Of a stretch of DNA of 55,628 nucleotides, positions 1 to 8,179 are shown one piece after another. Source of the stretch: Marinomonas pontica (GTDB taxonomy: Bacteria; Pseudomonadota; Gammaproteobacteria; Pseudomonadales; Marinomonadaceae); assembly GCF_026191375.1 (NCBI RefSeq), contig NZ_JAODTL010000059.1, positions 1-55,628 on the forward strand. Reading direction: 5' to 3'. Positions within the stretch are counted from its first letter, which is position 1. Every line of letters starts with the position of its first letter. Position numbers and translations under genes: made by a program. The notes beneath the pieces were generated by a model that was not told the DNA's origin, searched no databases, and saw only the letters and a list, made by a program, of their open reading frames with translations.

Positions 1-228
1 AACGATGTCTGGATTTAAGTCATACAGTTCATCCCAGCTTTTACTATTTAGGCCATTAATGGAATAACCACGGTTTGTTAATTGTTTAAGTGTATCAGGA
101 TGAACCTGTCCGCTCGGATGACTGCCTGCACTAAATGCTTCCAAACCGTCATTGCCGATAGAAGCTGTGATGCTTTGGGCTAGAATGCTGCGACAGGCAT
201 TATGCGTACAAAGAAAGAGTACTTTCAT
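1..228 (-). CDS. arsC: Low-molecular-weight phosphatase-type arsenate reductase, 5' part only
   Basis: The N-terminal 76 residues of a cytosolic protein of the low-molecular-weight tyrosine phosphatase/arsenate reductase fold; the rest lies beyond the left edge of the window. The start MKVLFLCTHNACRS carries the phosphate-loop signature C-x5-R-S (Cys7, Arg13), whose cysteine attacks phosphate or arsenate. It lies 16 bases downstream of an ArsR-type repressor gene on the same strand, which favours reduction of arsenate to arsenite over a protein-phosphatase role. A GGGA-like ribosome site precedes the ATG. The thioredoxin-linked cysteines expected further downstream cannot be seen, so the choice between arsenate reductase and phosphatase rests on the neighbour. 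Confidence 0.85.
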   Translation of the reverse strand, partial: MKVLFLCTHNACRSILAQSITASIGNDGLEAFSAGSHPSGQVHPDTLKQLTNRGYSINGLNSKSWDELYDLNPDIV

Positions 229-244
229 AATGTATTTCCCATGA

Positions 245-592
245 TTAGGCACAGCATGATTGGGCTCGTTGTGGACGATTCCCCATTTCCTCAAGTGCGA
301 TAATGTTATCCGCCAAGAAGTCTGGATTGTTTTGGAGTGTCTCAGACAAAACAGTGTGTATCCACTGAAAGAGCGCTTGATTGATGCTATAAAAAACCCA
401 TTGACCTTGTCGTCTGTCTGTAAGTAGTTCGCAATTTCGTAACTGAGCCAAGTGGCGAGAAATTTTGGGCTGACTTTCATTGAGAGCCTGCATAAGTTCA
501 CAGACACATAACTCTTTTTCTTGGTGAATCAGTAGGATGCATCGCAAACGTGTTTCGTCAGCGAGGCACTTGTAAAATGTTATAGGGTTCAA
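245..592 (-). CDS. arsR: ArsR/SmtB-family metalloid-responsive repressor
   Basis: A 115-residue winged-helix repressor. The metal-binding ELCVCEL motif at residues 27-33 (Cys29, Cys31) is the ArsR-type arsenite site, and SQPKISRHLAQL at about 40-51 is the DNA-recognition helix. Two further cysteines sit at the C-terminus (113-114) and could add a ligand. Translation probably begins at TTG: an AAGGAG site lies six bases upstream and there is no in-frame ATG nearby. It is the first gene of an arsR-arsC operon. By family knowledge it represses its own operon and is released by arsenite; a 12-base palindrome 63 bases upstream is a candidate operator. Confidence 0.9.
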   Translation of the reverse strand: MNPITFYKCLADETRLRCILLIHQEKELCVCELMQALNESQPKISRHLAQLRNCELLTDRRQGQWVFYSINQALFQWIHTVLSETLQNNPDFLADNIIALEEMGNRPQRAQSCCA

Positions 593-654
593 AGGATGCT
601 CCTTTATGCTATGGGACCATAAGACAATTTAAGCTTTATGATATTGGCAATGCT

Positions 655-666
655 AACATATATGTT
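655..666. promoter_or_regulatory. Candidate ArsR operator palindrome
   Basis: A perfect 12-base palindrome AACATATATGTT lies in the AT-rich stretch between the divergent arsR and lipoprotein genes, followed by two further ATATATG repeats up to about 696. ArsR proteins bind AT-rich inverted repeats near their own promoter, so this is a reasonable operator. Palindromes also occur by chance in such AT-rich DNA. Confidence 0.35.
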
Positions 667-796
667 TTTTAAAATATATGAAAATAAATATATATGAAAA
701 AAAGATAAGATAGTGTTTTTGTCATCTTTCTGTCATGTACATCTTTCATTATGGACTTATTTAATTTTAAACAATCCACTTGTGAGGGTACTACTT

Positions 797-1093
797 ATGA
801 ATAAAAGCAAACTTCTTATTGCCATGCTTTTAGGCGCCTCTTTAGCTGCCTGTGCTTCTACAGCGACAGAAACGTCTATGGCCGCCAAATACGATATCGA
901 CGGATTTAAAACACAAATTGAAGACGGTCGCCTTTGGGTGTTTGAGGACGGCTCTGAAGAATTGGCCTTCTTCAAAAAACACGGCGAGCCAGCAAAGCAG
1001 TTTACTAACATAGGTGCAGGCCCAGAAGGCATGACAGTGAAAGCAGCTAGCCAAGAAACCCTAGATAAGTATCTTTCTGCTTATAAAAAGTAA
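797..1093 (+). CDS. Small predicted lipoprotein, function unknown
   Basis: A 98-residue exported protein. Residues 1-18 form a short lipoprotein signal peptide ending in the lipobox LAAC, with Cys19 as the predicted lipidated residue. The mature part is polar, with the stretches GRLWVFEDGSEEL and GEPAKQF. I do not recognise a domain beyond this. The start at 797 was preferred to a longer reading frame from 713 because it puts the signal peptide at the N-terminus and has a GAGGGT site just upstream. It is monocistronic, divergent from arsR, and followed by a hairpin terminator. Confidence 0.75.
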   Translation: MNKSKLLIAMLLGASLAACASTATETSMAAKYDIDGFKTQIEDGRLWVFEDGSEELAFFKKHGEPAKQFTNIGAGPEGMTVKAASQETLDKYLSAYKK

Positions 1094-1145
1094 GTACAGG
1101 CATAGCGACTTCTTGGAAGATTGCTTGGCGTACAAAGACTAATAA

Positions 1146-1184
1146 GCCCCAACAGAACAAAATAGTTTTATTGGGGCATTTTTG
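1146..1184 (+). terminator. Rho-independent terminator after the lipoprotein gene
   Basis: Arms GCCCCAA (1146-1152) and TTGGGGC (1171-1177) are fully complementary and are followed by ATTTTTG. The loop is long (18 bases) but AT-rich. The position 50 bases past the stop codon fits termination of the upstream gene. Confidence 0.7.
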
Positions 1185-1458
1185 TTTGAAGAAGAACTGG
1201 CGCATCATCAGCCCATCTCGCTAATAACCAAAAGCACCTTGATAGTCAAAGATCTAGATTTACTCACACAAATGGCAGCAAAAAAGCTAATCCATGTTGC
1301 GATCAATGTGACGACGCTAGATAACGATTTTTCACGTAGCACGACGCAAATATGGATTAGATGACAACAGATTAAGCTATCTGGATTGTCGTCATTTTGC
1401 GGTTCCGCCAAAAGAAGGCGATCAGATGGCGTTGTTTTAATTTAGTTAATCGCAGGGC

Positions 1459-1492
1459 AAAAAAATCCCCTAGACGAAAACGCCTAGGGGAT
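1459..1492 (-). terminator. Rho-independent terminator of the chemoreceptor gene
   Basis: Arms TCCCCTAG (1466-1473) and CTAGGGGA (1484-1491) pair perfectly. Read on the minus strand, the hairpin is followed by a run of T residues (the A run at 1459-1465). It lies just past the stop codon of the chemoreceptor gene. Confidence 0.85.
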
Positions 1493-1513
1493 GATTGAAA
1501 CAACACATTCAGA

Positions 1514-2828
1514 TTAGAGCTTGTTGTTAAATTGGCTTACCGCATCAACAACTTGCTTTGCGCCGACTTGGATATCGTTCATGACATCACCAGCGTCGTT
1601 AGACAGCTTTAGTGCTGTTTTCGCTTTTTCCATGCTTTCTTCGATCATGGATACGGCCTGTTCGGTGAGTTTTTTATTGTCACTTACCACTTTAATAATT
1701 TCTTCCGTAGCGGAACTGGTTCTGGACGCGAGCTGTCTGACTTCATCCGCAACAACAGCAAAGCCGCGACCTTGTTCACCCGCTCGTGCGGCTTCAATTG
1801 CTGCGTTAAGCGCAAGCAAGTTGGTTTGATCCGCTATACCGCGGATGCTTTCCACCAGTTCAGACACCTTCATGGACTGCGTATTTAACTCAAAAATACC
1901 CTGACCAGCAGTGCCCATTTGATGAGACAACTCATTCATTGTTTTAATGGTCGACTCAATAACCTGTTTCCCAGAGACCGCACTAGCATCGGTCTTCTTC
2001 TGAAATTTCGAAGGCAATTTCAGAGGTTTCTGAAATTGCAAACTCACGGTTCATTTGCTCAGTAATCACAGTCGCCAATTTAATGACCTTGTACAGTTTG
2101 CCACTGTCATCATGCACCGGATTGTATGACGCTTCTAGCCACACCACATTGCCACGACTATCAAAACGTTTAAATCGTTGGGACACGAACTTCCCAGATT
2201 TTAGCTGTTGCCAAAAATCCTTATAGGACTGTGACTCCGCTTCTTTAGGGTCACAGAACATTCTATGGTGCTGTCCAACGATCTGGCTTTTCGAATAGCC
2301 CATGCCTTTTAGAAAGTTGTCATTCGCATTTAAAATAATGCCATCTAAAGTAAACTCGATCACCGCAGAGGAACGGTGTAGTGCCGCTAACATGTCTTCT
2401 ATTTCTTTAGATTGTGTAATGGTTTTGGTCAATTCAGCCGCATAGATTTCTAGTACGATGGAACCTTTTGACATTTTTTTAGGTTGAATTGTCGCGCGGT
2501 ACCAAACCTCTTTTCCATTCTTATCTTCAATCTGTAAAGCACCATGCCAATGCTTCTTTTCGCTAATCGCCAACAACATGCTTTTACAGTGTTCTTTCTC
2601 TAACGACTTTTTATGAATCAGATCTTGAAGATGTTTGCCTATTATTTCAGTTTTAGCATAGCGACAGGATGCCAAGAATAATTCATTAACCTCTACGATT
2701 TTCCCTTCGGGTGAGGTCGAAAAATACAACATTTCTTGTCTAAGATCGGCTTGTGTTTCTTGAAATGAAGCAAGCTCTTCTTCTAACTCTGTAATTCGGG
2801 TCAATAATTTGTTGTTACCAAACAGCAT
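1514..2828 (-). pseudogene. Cytosolic PAS-PAS methyl-accepting chemotaxis protein, frameshifted
   Basis: Encodes a soluble chemoreceptor of about 438 residues: coiled N-terminus, two PAS domains (about 35-140 and 155-265) and a short MCP signalling hairpin containing [20 protein letters not shown]. No membrane segment is visible, so it probably senses redox state or a cytosolic ligand, as Aer-2-like receptors do. The frame breaks near 2000: the PAS part ends in AFEIS and the signalling part resumes as KKTDASA in the next frame. Dropping one base restores AFEISKKTDASA, the normal family junction. The start at 2828 (MLFGNNK) has an AAGGAAG site; a longer start at 2852 is possible. Sequencing error or a real lesion cannot be separated here. 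Confidence 0.8.
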
Positions 2829-3128
2829 TTGCTTCTTCCTTAGATATCTCATCAGAACTTTTTTAAAGGGTAGCGGATGTCATCGTAAAACACGAATATA
2901 TTTCAACGATGGCTATAACTAAGTCGACCATAAGCACAAATATATCGCGTGTTTGGGTTACTCACAGTGCGGTCTTTTCTACGCTAATTTTAAGCTACTG
3001 TTCCGTCATATTTATGACAACCAACCCCATTCTGAAACAACCTCAAAATAATTGAAAAAAACGTTATGTAAATCACACATTACCGTTTATAAACATGTTT
3101 TAGTCCCCCCTATTTGGAACGTGTTTGC
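2829..3128. other. Intergenic region between divergent genes
   Basis: 300 bases between the chemoreceptor and the peptidase, which point away from each other, so both promoters should lie here. I see no strong palindrome, RNA gene or credible small gene. Confidence 0.5.
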
Positions 3129-4178
3129 ATGCCTAGTGATGACTTTATTGATGTACTGAAACTTCTTATTCGCGCCCCAAGTGTGGTGGGCGCCGAGCAT
3201 TCGTTTTTCCGTGTGTTACAGCGCGAACTGGAAGAGCGAGGGGCAAAAGTCACTTGGTACGAAGGTTTGTTGGTTGCCCAAGGCAGCGACCCGTTTAGCA
3301 CCATGTTTTCGGCGCACATAGATCGTCACGGTTTAGTGTGTACGGGCCCAAATGAATTCCAATACGCAGCGTTTGTGTCGGCAAACCGCACGGATTTATT
3401 GAATAACTCGGTTTCAGAAGAGTTGATGACAAAGGTCACCGAGCGCTTCAACCATGAAGAAATCTACGCTTATGAGCCTTGGTCAGGCGTTTACCGTGGC
3501 AAAGGCACCATCAAAAGCTCTTACGTTTGCGAATTCCGCAATAACTTAATTTTTGAAACCGAAGGATTAGAAGGCGTTGTTGCTGGAACGCCAATTGCGT
3601 TCAAAGATCAACTGCACATTGTCAACAATCGCCTAGAAGGTCAGCTTGATAACGTCATTTCAGCCGCCGCCTTGGTACATCTTTTTGATCATGGTTTTAA
3701 AGGCACCGCCTTTTTTACCGCCCAAGAAGAAGCGGGGAAAAGCTGGCGCTACTTACTAGAATGGTTCCGTCGTTTTGGTGGTTCAACCAACCGTCTATTC
3801 GTTGTTGATACCAGCCCCTTTCCAAATGTGAATTCAGCCAACGAGCAACTTCTTGTTCTTAGGGAAAAAGACGCCAACGCGACCTTCAACAAAGACAGCA
3901 CCAAGCTTTTGGAAAAGCTGTGTGAAAAAAATAACATCAGTTACCTGTATAAAAACCGTTATGTGGAAAACGAAAACGCCAAACGTGCTGAGCAAGGCTT
4001 ACCACCAAGCTCTCTTGGCAGTACAGAGCTTGGCCGCATTATCGCCGCATCGAATGGTTTGGTAGATGGCACAACGATTCAAATCCCAACCATTGGTTAC
4101 CACACCATGCACGAATCTGCTGCAGTGGAATCGGTGGATGCGTTTCTGAATATGCTAAAAGTGGTGTCGAATATTTGA
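3129..4178 (+). CDS. M42/M20-like zinc aminopeptidase
   Basis: A 349-residue cytosolic protein with the layout of a co-catalytic di-zinc peptidase of the M42/M28/M20 type. Candidate metal and catalytic residues, in order, are His63 and Asp65 in SAHIDRHG, Asp174 in GQLDN, the Glu pair 200-201 in TAQEE, Asp227 in VVDTSP, and the histidines of GYHTMHES near residues 325-328. Members remove N-terminal residues from peptides or act as deacylases; the substrate here is unknown. The ATG at 3129 was chosen over an in-frame TTG at 3114 because only weak ribosome-site sequence is seen and ATG is the better codon. It converges on the next gene, with only 15 bases between stop codons. Confidence 0.75.
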   Translation: MPSDDFIDVLKLLIRAPSVVGAEHSFFRVLQRELEERGAKVTWYEGLLVAQGSDPFSTMFSAHIDRHGLVCTGPNEFQYAAFVSANRTDLLNNSVSEELMTKVTERFNHEEIYAYEPWSGVYRGKGTIKSSYVCEFRNNLIFETEGLEGVVAGTPIAFKDQLHIVNNRLEGQLDNVISAAALVHLFDHGFKGTAFFTAQEEAGKSWRYLLEWFRRFGGSTNRLFVVDTSPFPNVNSANEQLLVLREKDANATFNKDSTKLLEKLCEKNNISYLYKNRYVENENAKRAEQGLPPSSLGSTELGRIIAASNGLVDGTTIQIPTIGYHTMHESAAVESVDAFLNMLKVVSNI

Positions 4179-4193
4179 TACGACCTTTTGGCA

Positions 4194-4703
4194 TTAGCCA
4201 GCCACAGCAAAAGGAATAACAGGGCAATTGAGCACGATATCGGTTCGTTCGACAGTGACCAGGCCCTGATCTTCTGCCGTTAAGATAGCTTCTTCAGACG
4301 TCAGTTCTGTTGCCTTGCTTGGGTCTTTCCATACCACAACGTACATCAACCACAGTGGCGAGTAATGAGTGTCTTGGCTTTCATAACCTAATGGCTCTGG
4401 CACCGACGCAAACACGCTTTTCGACTGCTCGCCCTTAGGAAACGCATACACACGCTCCAAAACGGTTTTTACTTGCGGTGGTTTCGGGTAGATCGGCACC
4501 GCATCACGCAACCGCGGCGCGTAATTGGCATTTTTGGCCTTGGCAACGGCTTGATCAGATACATCGGTTGTTATGTAGAGAACTTCTTTATCATCATGCC
4601 AGCCATGCAACAATGGCAAACTTACGGTGGGCTGTTTAGGCACCGCACTACAAGCAGACAGTAAACTCACAATAACAACGGCCAAAACACTTTTCATTAA
4701 CAT
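4194..4703 (-). CDS. Predicted lipoprotein of unknown function
   Basis: A 169-residue exported protein with a signal peptide ending in LLSAC (Cys18 lipidated). The mature part has a proline-rich centre (VPIYPKPPQVK) and a hydrophobic patch LWLMYVVVWKD at about 117-127, followed by a region rich in Glu and Thr. It resembles a group of uncharacterised outer-membrane lipoproteins; I cannot assign a role. An AAGGA sequence lies 11 bases before the chosen ATG. A second ATG six bases downstream (4697) is equally compatible with the signal peptide. Confidence 0.7.
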   Translation of the reverse strand: MLMKSVLAVVIVSLLSACSAVPKQPTVSLPLLHGWHDDKEVLYITTDVSDQAVAKAKNANYAPRLRDAVPIYPKPPQVKTVLERVYAFPKGEQSKSVFASVPEPLGYESQDTHYSPLWLMYVVVWKDPSKATELTSEEAILTAEDQGLVTVERTDIVLNCPVIPFAVAG

Positions 4704-4752
4704 GAATTTCTACATCCTTACTCAATTTAATACCTTAACTTTAGCCTAAATA

Positions 4753-4878
4753 TTACTCTGCAGCGCCATCTTTCGCCGCGTATTTATAAACGGTATTGCG
4801 GCTAACACCGGCGGTTTTCGCGGTTTGCGATACATTGCCTTTAAACTCGCTCAATAGCCTTGGAATCAGCCGTTCTAA
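4753..4878 (-). pseudogene. Orphaned Fis-type HTH tail of the sigma-54 activator
   Basis: Directly after the frame break in the activator gene, the next frame reads LERLIPRLLSEFKGN, then VSQTAKTAGVSRNTVYKY and a stop at 4753. This is the Fis-type helix-turn-helix that normally ends activators of the AcoR class (pattern GN-(V)-x-x-A-A-x-x-x-G-(I/V)-S-R-x-T-(V/L)-Y). Removing one base at about 4879 joins it in frame behind QSDQIEA. As the sequence stands, the activator would be made without its DNA-binding domain. Confidence 0.85.
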
Positions 4879-6787
4879 CGGCCTCGATTTGATCCGACTG
4901 CGAGTTAGATTCTGTGAGATCAAACGATGGTGCAGCGTCTAGATCATCAAAAAAGTCGTCTGGCAAATGCCAATCTTCCAGCACGCTCTCATCCGCCATC
5001 GCCATGCCGACTTTGAGTACATGCGCAAGTTGGCGCATGTTGCCAGGCCATGGATGTCGCGCCAGCAAGGCCAGCATCTCCGGTGACAAAGCAGGACCAG
5101 GCTCTTCTTTTCGTAAACGCTCATGGAGGTATTGAATCAATTTCGCTTTGTCAGTTCGTTCACGCAAAGCGGGTAACTCTATGTTCAAACCAGAAATCCG
5201 GTAGTACAAATCTTGGCGAAAACGTCCTTCTTTTACTTCGTCTTTTAGGATGCGATTGGTGGCGGATATCAGTTTAATATCCACCGGAAACGCTTCAGTA
5301 GAACCCAACGGTGTGACTACTCTTTCTTGTAAAACACGCAATAAACGCGACTGCACAGCCATCGGCATTTCACCGATCTCATCGAGAAATAATGTACCAC
5401 GATGGGCACGACGAATCAGGCCAATAGAGCCGCGATTTTGTGCGCCAGTAAAAGCGCCTTTTTCGTAACCAAAAAGTTCAGACTCAACTAGTTCTGCCGG
5501 AATCGCTGCGCAGTTTACTGCGACTAACATCTCTTTAGAACGAGAGCTATGATAGTGCAAACTGCGAACAAATATCTCTTTTCCCGCCCCTGTTTCACCA
5601 TGAATCAAAATAGGAATGTCTTTTTCCATGATCTTATGAGCTTGACGAACAAGACGCTCTACACGCTCATCACCATGCTGCAATTCGGCTAAAGGAATCA
5701 CATTATCGGGGATCTCAAGCGCGCCAATATCGTCTGTCTTTTTGACCTTTTCTGCTTTTTCAAGCTCTGGTTTTTTTTCATTCATAACAAGGGGTTCTGG
5801 CTGTATTGGTGCCACATAATCTGTGCGCCGACGGAAGTCAGGCACACGCATAATTTGTTGCACCGGCGGAATCACTTTGACGTAAAACTGATAGCGCCCC
5901 ATGGCGATCAATTTCATGGGCAAACTGAATGGATGATGTTTGATTTCCCGCATTTGAATGTCAAACACTTGATTGATGTTCAGCAAAGCCAAATCGCGAG
6001 CCAAAACCACTTCGGCACGACGGTTAGCCGACACAATCGTGCCGTTTTCATCCAATACCAAAATACCCGACCAATGACTGTCCAAACTGACCACGTTGGT
6101 ATTAAAGCTGAGAATAAAATGCTCTTGCTGAAAAGCCGAAAATATCAAGCGATTTTCCACGCTGAGCGACATGAGTTTCACCATGCCGAACGTGTGATCC
6201 TGTGGAAGGTACGCGTCTGAAGAAATGTCGAGCACGCCGACCAAATCGTTTTTTGTGTTGTAGATGGGCGAGGCCGAACCGACCATAAAACGGTTGGCGC
6301 GTAAAAAGTGTTCGTCGCGCCCCACTTGAATCGCTTCACCAGTGATCAAAGCGGTGCCAATGGCGTTGGTGCCGACGCCCATTTCAGTCCACTGATTGCC
6401 ACCGATCAAGCCGTGTTCCGCAGCGCTGCCAAAGCGTGGTTGCCCCCATGTGTTCAACACGTGCCCTTGGCGATCCGCCAGAACAATCATGCAGGCGGAA
6501 TTGCTGAGAATATTTTCATAGTAAGGCAGCACTTCGTTTTCAGTGGTTTCCAATAGGCTGCGATGCTGATCGATCAGATCCGTCAAAGTGCCTTTTGGCA
6601 AGGTTGCAAAGTCTGGACGGCTGCCATGCTCCAGACCAAATTGTTCACAACGATACCAAGACGCTTGGATTCGCTCTTTGTGTGACTGAGTTGTCATTGA
6701 CTGCGGGTCTAGACTGCCGCGGCTCAGCTCGGCTTGTTGTTTTTGTTTTTCTTCGTCTTGCATTTCCAACTCCACAACAGCATGCAA
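4841..6787 (-). CDS. AcoR-like sigma-54-dependent transcriptional activator, C-terminus frameshifted
   Basis: A 648-residue enhancer-binding protein as read. An AcoR-type sensory region (about 75-225, GAF-like) is followed by a PAS-like segment (about 235-310), a charged linker, and a sigma-54 AAA+ domain (about 370-595) with Walker A GETGAGKE (397-404), the sigma-54 contact loop GAFTGA (444-449) and Walker B GTLFLDE (464-470). The terminal 20 or so residues are out-of-frame: the true HTH tail lies at 4753-4878. The gene is divergent from the glycerol ABC operon, whose upstream region has a sigma-54-like promoter, so it probably activates that operon. A start at 6763 (MQDEEKQ) has a better ribosome site (GGAG) than the one used here. 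Confidence 0.9.
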   Translation of the reverse strand: MHAVVELEMQDEEKQKQQAELSRGSLDPQSMTTQSHKERIQASWYRCEQFGLEHGSRPDFATLPKGTLTDLIDQHRSLLETTENEVLPYYENILSNSACMIVLADRQGHVLNTWGQPRFGSAAEHGLIGGNQWTEMGVGTNAIGTALITGEAIQVGRDEHFLRANRFMVGSASPIYNTKNDLVGVLDISSDAYLPQDHTFGMVKLMSLSVENRLIFSAFQQEHFILSFNTNVVSLDSHWSGILVLDENGTIVSANRRAEVVLARDLALLNINQVFDIQMREIKHHPFSLPMKLIAMGRYQFYVKVIPPVQQIMRVPDFRRRTDYVAPIQPEPLVMNEKKPELEKAEKVKKTDDIGALEIPDNVIPLAELQHGDERVERLVRQAHKIMEKDIPILIHGETGAGKEIFVRSLHYHSSRSKEMLVAVNCAAIPAELVESELFGYEKGAFTGAQNRGSIGLIRRAHRGTLFLDEIGEMPMAVQSRLLRVLQERVVTPLGSTEAFPVDIKLISATNRILKDEVKEGRFRQDLYYRISGLNIELPALRERTDKAKLIQYLHERLRKEEPGPALSPEMLALLARHPWPGNMRQLAHVLKVGMAMADESVLEDWHLPDDFFDDLDAAPSFDLTESNSQSDQIEAVRTADSKAIERV

Positions 6788-6850
6788 AACCCCATACTGT
6801 GCACGAAATGTTCATTGTTTTAACGAACTGTAAACACTTTGAACACTCGT

Positions 6851-6865
6851 GAACAGCCCCTGTTC
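6851..6865. promoter_or_regulatory. Candidate upstream activator site of the sigma-54 activator
   Basis: Inverted repeat GAACAG-CCC-CTGTTC, perfect over both 6-base arms. It lies about 90 bases upstream of the sigma-54-like promoter, the usual enhancer distance, and between the two divergent genes. Related GAAC/GTTC words are scattered nearby (around 6812, 6824 and 6841). Assignment to the adjacent activator is inference. Confidence 0.4.
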
Positions 6866-6956
6866 GAAAGTGAAAATCGCTTAAAAAGACCAGAAAACCA
6901 AAATAAGTCTATATTTTTCAATGGTTTAAATAAAACCAATCGTATAAAAATATTTT

Positions 6957-6972
6957 TGGCATGGCTTTTGTA
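6957..6972 (+). promoter_or_regulatory. Candidate sigma-54 promoter of the glycerol operon
   Basis: TGGCATGGCTTTTGTA matches the -24/-12 consensus TGGCACG-N4-TTGCW with the correct 12-base step between the two conserved G positions. The deviations are T for C in the -24 box and T for C in the -12 box. The first gene starts about 116 bases downstream. The pairing with a divergent sigma-54 activator strengthens the call. Confidence 0.6.
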
Positions 6973-7088
6973 ATGTATTTACTCATCACGGTACGTTCGG
7001 TTTTGATCTTGTGCATGCCTGTTGGCGAATCACTTAAAAACAAACCCGGTCGTACACGAAAAAAATAACAACAAAAAAGGTACGTACA

Positions 7089-8177
7089 ATGTCTCTGACG
7101 CTGCAGAATGTATCGCGCGTTGTTGAAGGCGAGACGTGGATCGACGATGTGAATTTGTCTCTCGAACCCGGCTCATTCAACGTTTTGCTTGGCCGCACGC
7201 TGTCTGGCAAAACCACGCTGATGCGCCTTATGGCCGGTCTTGATCGACCTACCAAAGGTAAAATCCTCATGAATGGGGTGGACGTAACAGGGGTGCCTGT
7301 TCGCGAACGCAACATTTCCATGGTGTATCAACAGTTCATCAATTACCCCAACCTCACGGTTTACGAAAACATCGCTTCGCCTCTTCGTTTGGCCAAAATG
7401 GATGAAAAAGAAGTCGACCGTCGTGTGCGTGAAACCGCCGAAATGTTACGCATCGATCCTTTCCTTGATCGTTTGCCATTACAACTGTCTGGTGGTCAGC
7501 AACAACGCACGGCGATGGCAAGAGCCTTGGTAAAAGACTCGCAAATCATCCTCTTTGATGAGCCTCTGGTGAACCTCGATTACAAACTGCGTGAAGAACT
7601 GCGCCAAGAACTGCGCGCCTTGTTCAAAGCCCGTAATTGCATCGCCATTTACGCCACAACCGAACCTAACGAAGCCTTGGCGTTGGGCGGTAACACCGCC
7701 GTTTTGAACGAAGGCCGCTTATTGCAAATGGGGCCAACCGCCGAAGTTTACCACCAGCCAAAAGACATCATTACCGCAGAAATGTTCTCTGAACCGCCCA
7801 TTAACGTGGTTCCGGGCAAAGTCAGCGAAGAGGAAGTGACCTTCGATGACACCGTGCATTTTCGTTTAAACAGCGACTTGCGCCGTCTTGCGCCGGGCGA
7901 TTATCAGTTTGGTGTACGCGCGTCTCACATTGGTTTGGTGCCACACTCTGACGACGATTTAGAGTTGCCAGTTCGTGTGGATTTAGCAGAGATCAGTGGC
8001 TCCGAAACCTTCCTACACGTGCACAATCCACACTTTGATTTAGTGCTTCATCTGTCTGGTGTTCATGCCTATCAAGTGGATCAAGAAATTAAGGTCTACT
8101 TCCCAACGCACAAGCTGTACGCCTTTGACGCTCAAGGCAAGATGGTGCATTCCCCAGCACGAATGAGGGATCAATAA
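7089..8177 (+). CDS. glpS: Glycerol ABC importer ATPase GlpS-like
   Basis: A 362-residue cytoplasmic ATPase of the MalK/UgpC type, first of two ATPases in a six-gene importer operon. Walker A is GRTLSGKT (35-42), the signature LSGGQ (133-137) and Walker B IILFDE (153-158); a C-terminal TOBE-like domain follows from about 235. The switch histidine is missing: where MalK has VTHD, this protein has ATTE, with Thr191 in the histidine position. The gene order ATPase-ATPase-permease-permease-small membrane protein-binding protein is that of the glycerol importer GlpSTPQUV of Rhizobium, which is the basis for the name. It ends two bases before the next gene. Confidence 0.85.
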   Translation: MSLTLQNVSRVVEGETWIDDVNLSLEPGSFNVLLGRTLSGKTTLMRLMAGLDRPTKGKILMNGVDVTGVPVRERNISMVYQQFINYPNLTVYENIASPLRLAKMDEKEVDRRVRETAEMLRIDPFLDRLPLQLSGGQQQRTAMARALVKDSQIILFDEPLVNLDYKLREELRQELRALFKARNCIAIYATTEPNEALALGGNTAVLNEGRLLQMGPTAEVYHQPKDIITAEMFSEPPINVVPGKVSEEEVTFDDTVHFRLNSDLRRLAPGDYQFGVRASHIGLVPHSDDDLELPVRVDLAEISGSETFLHVHNPHFDLVLHLSGVHAYQVDQEIKVYFPTHKLYAFDAQGKMVHSPARMRDQ

Positions 8178-8179
8178 TC

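Larger units (their letters stand above)
1094..1513. other. Intergenic stretch with two terminators
   Basis: About 420 bases between two genes that converge on it. It holds the terminator of the small lipoprotein gene at its left and the terminator of the chemoreceptor gene at its right. Open frames between them (for example 1182-1364) lack a ribosome site and any recognisable protein pattern. I see no RNA gene. Confidence 0.6.

Noticed and set aside
1182..1364. 60-codon open frame between two terminators
   Set aside because: No ribosome site, no protein-like pattern, and it begins inside the terminator region of the preceding gene.
1992..2003. Programmed ribosomal frameshifting in the chemoreceptor gene
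   Set aside because: No slippery heptamer or stimulatory structure; the many similar breaks in the window point to sequence error or simple mutation.
5855..6220. 121-codon open frame opposite the sigma-54 activator
   Set aside because: Shadow of a conserved gene; His- and Gln-rich translation typical of antisense frames.
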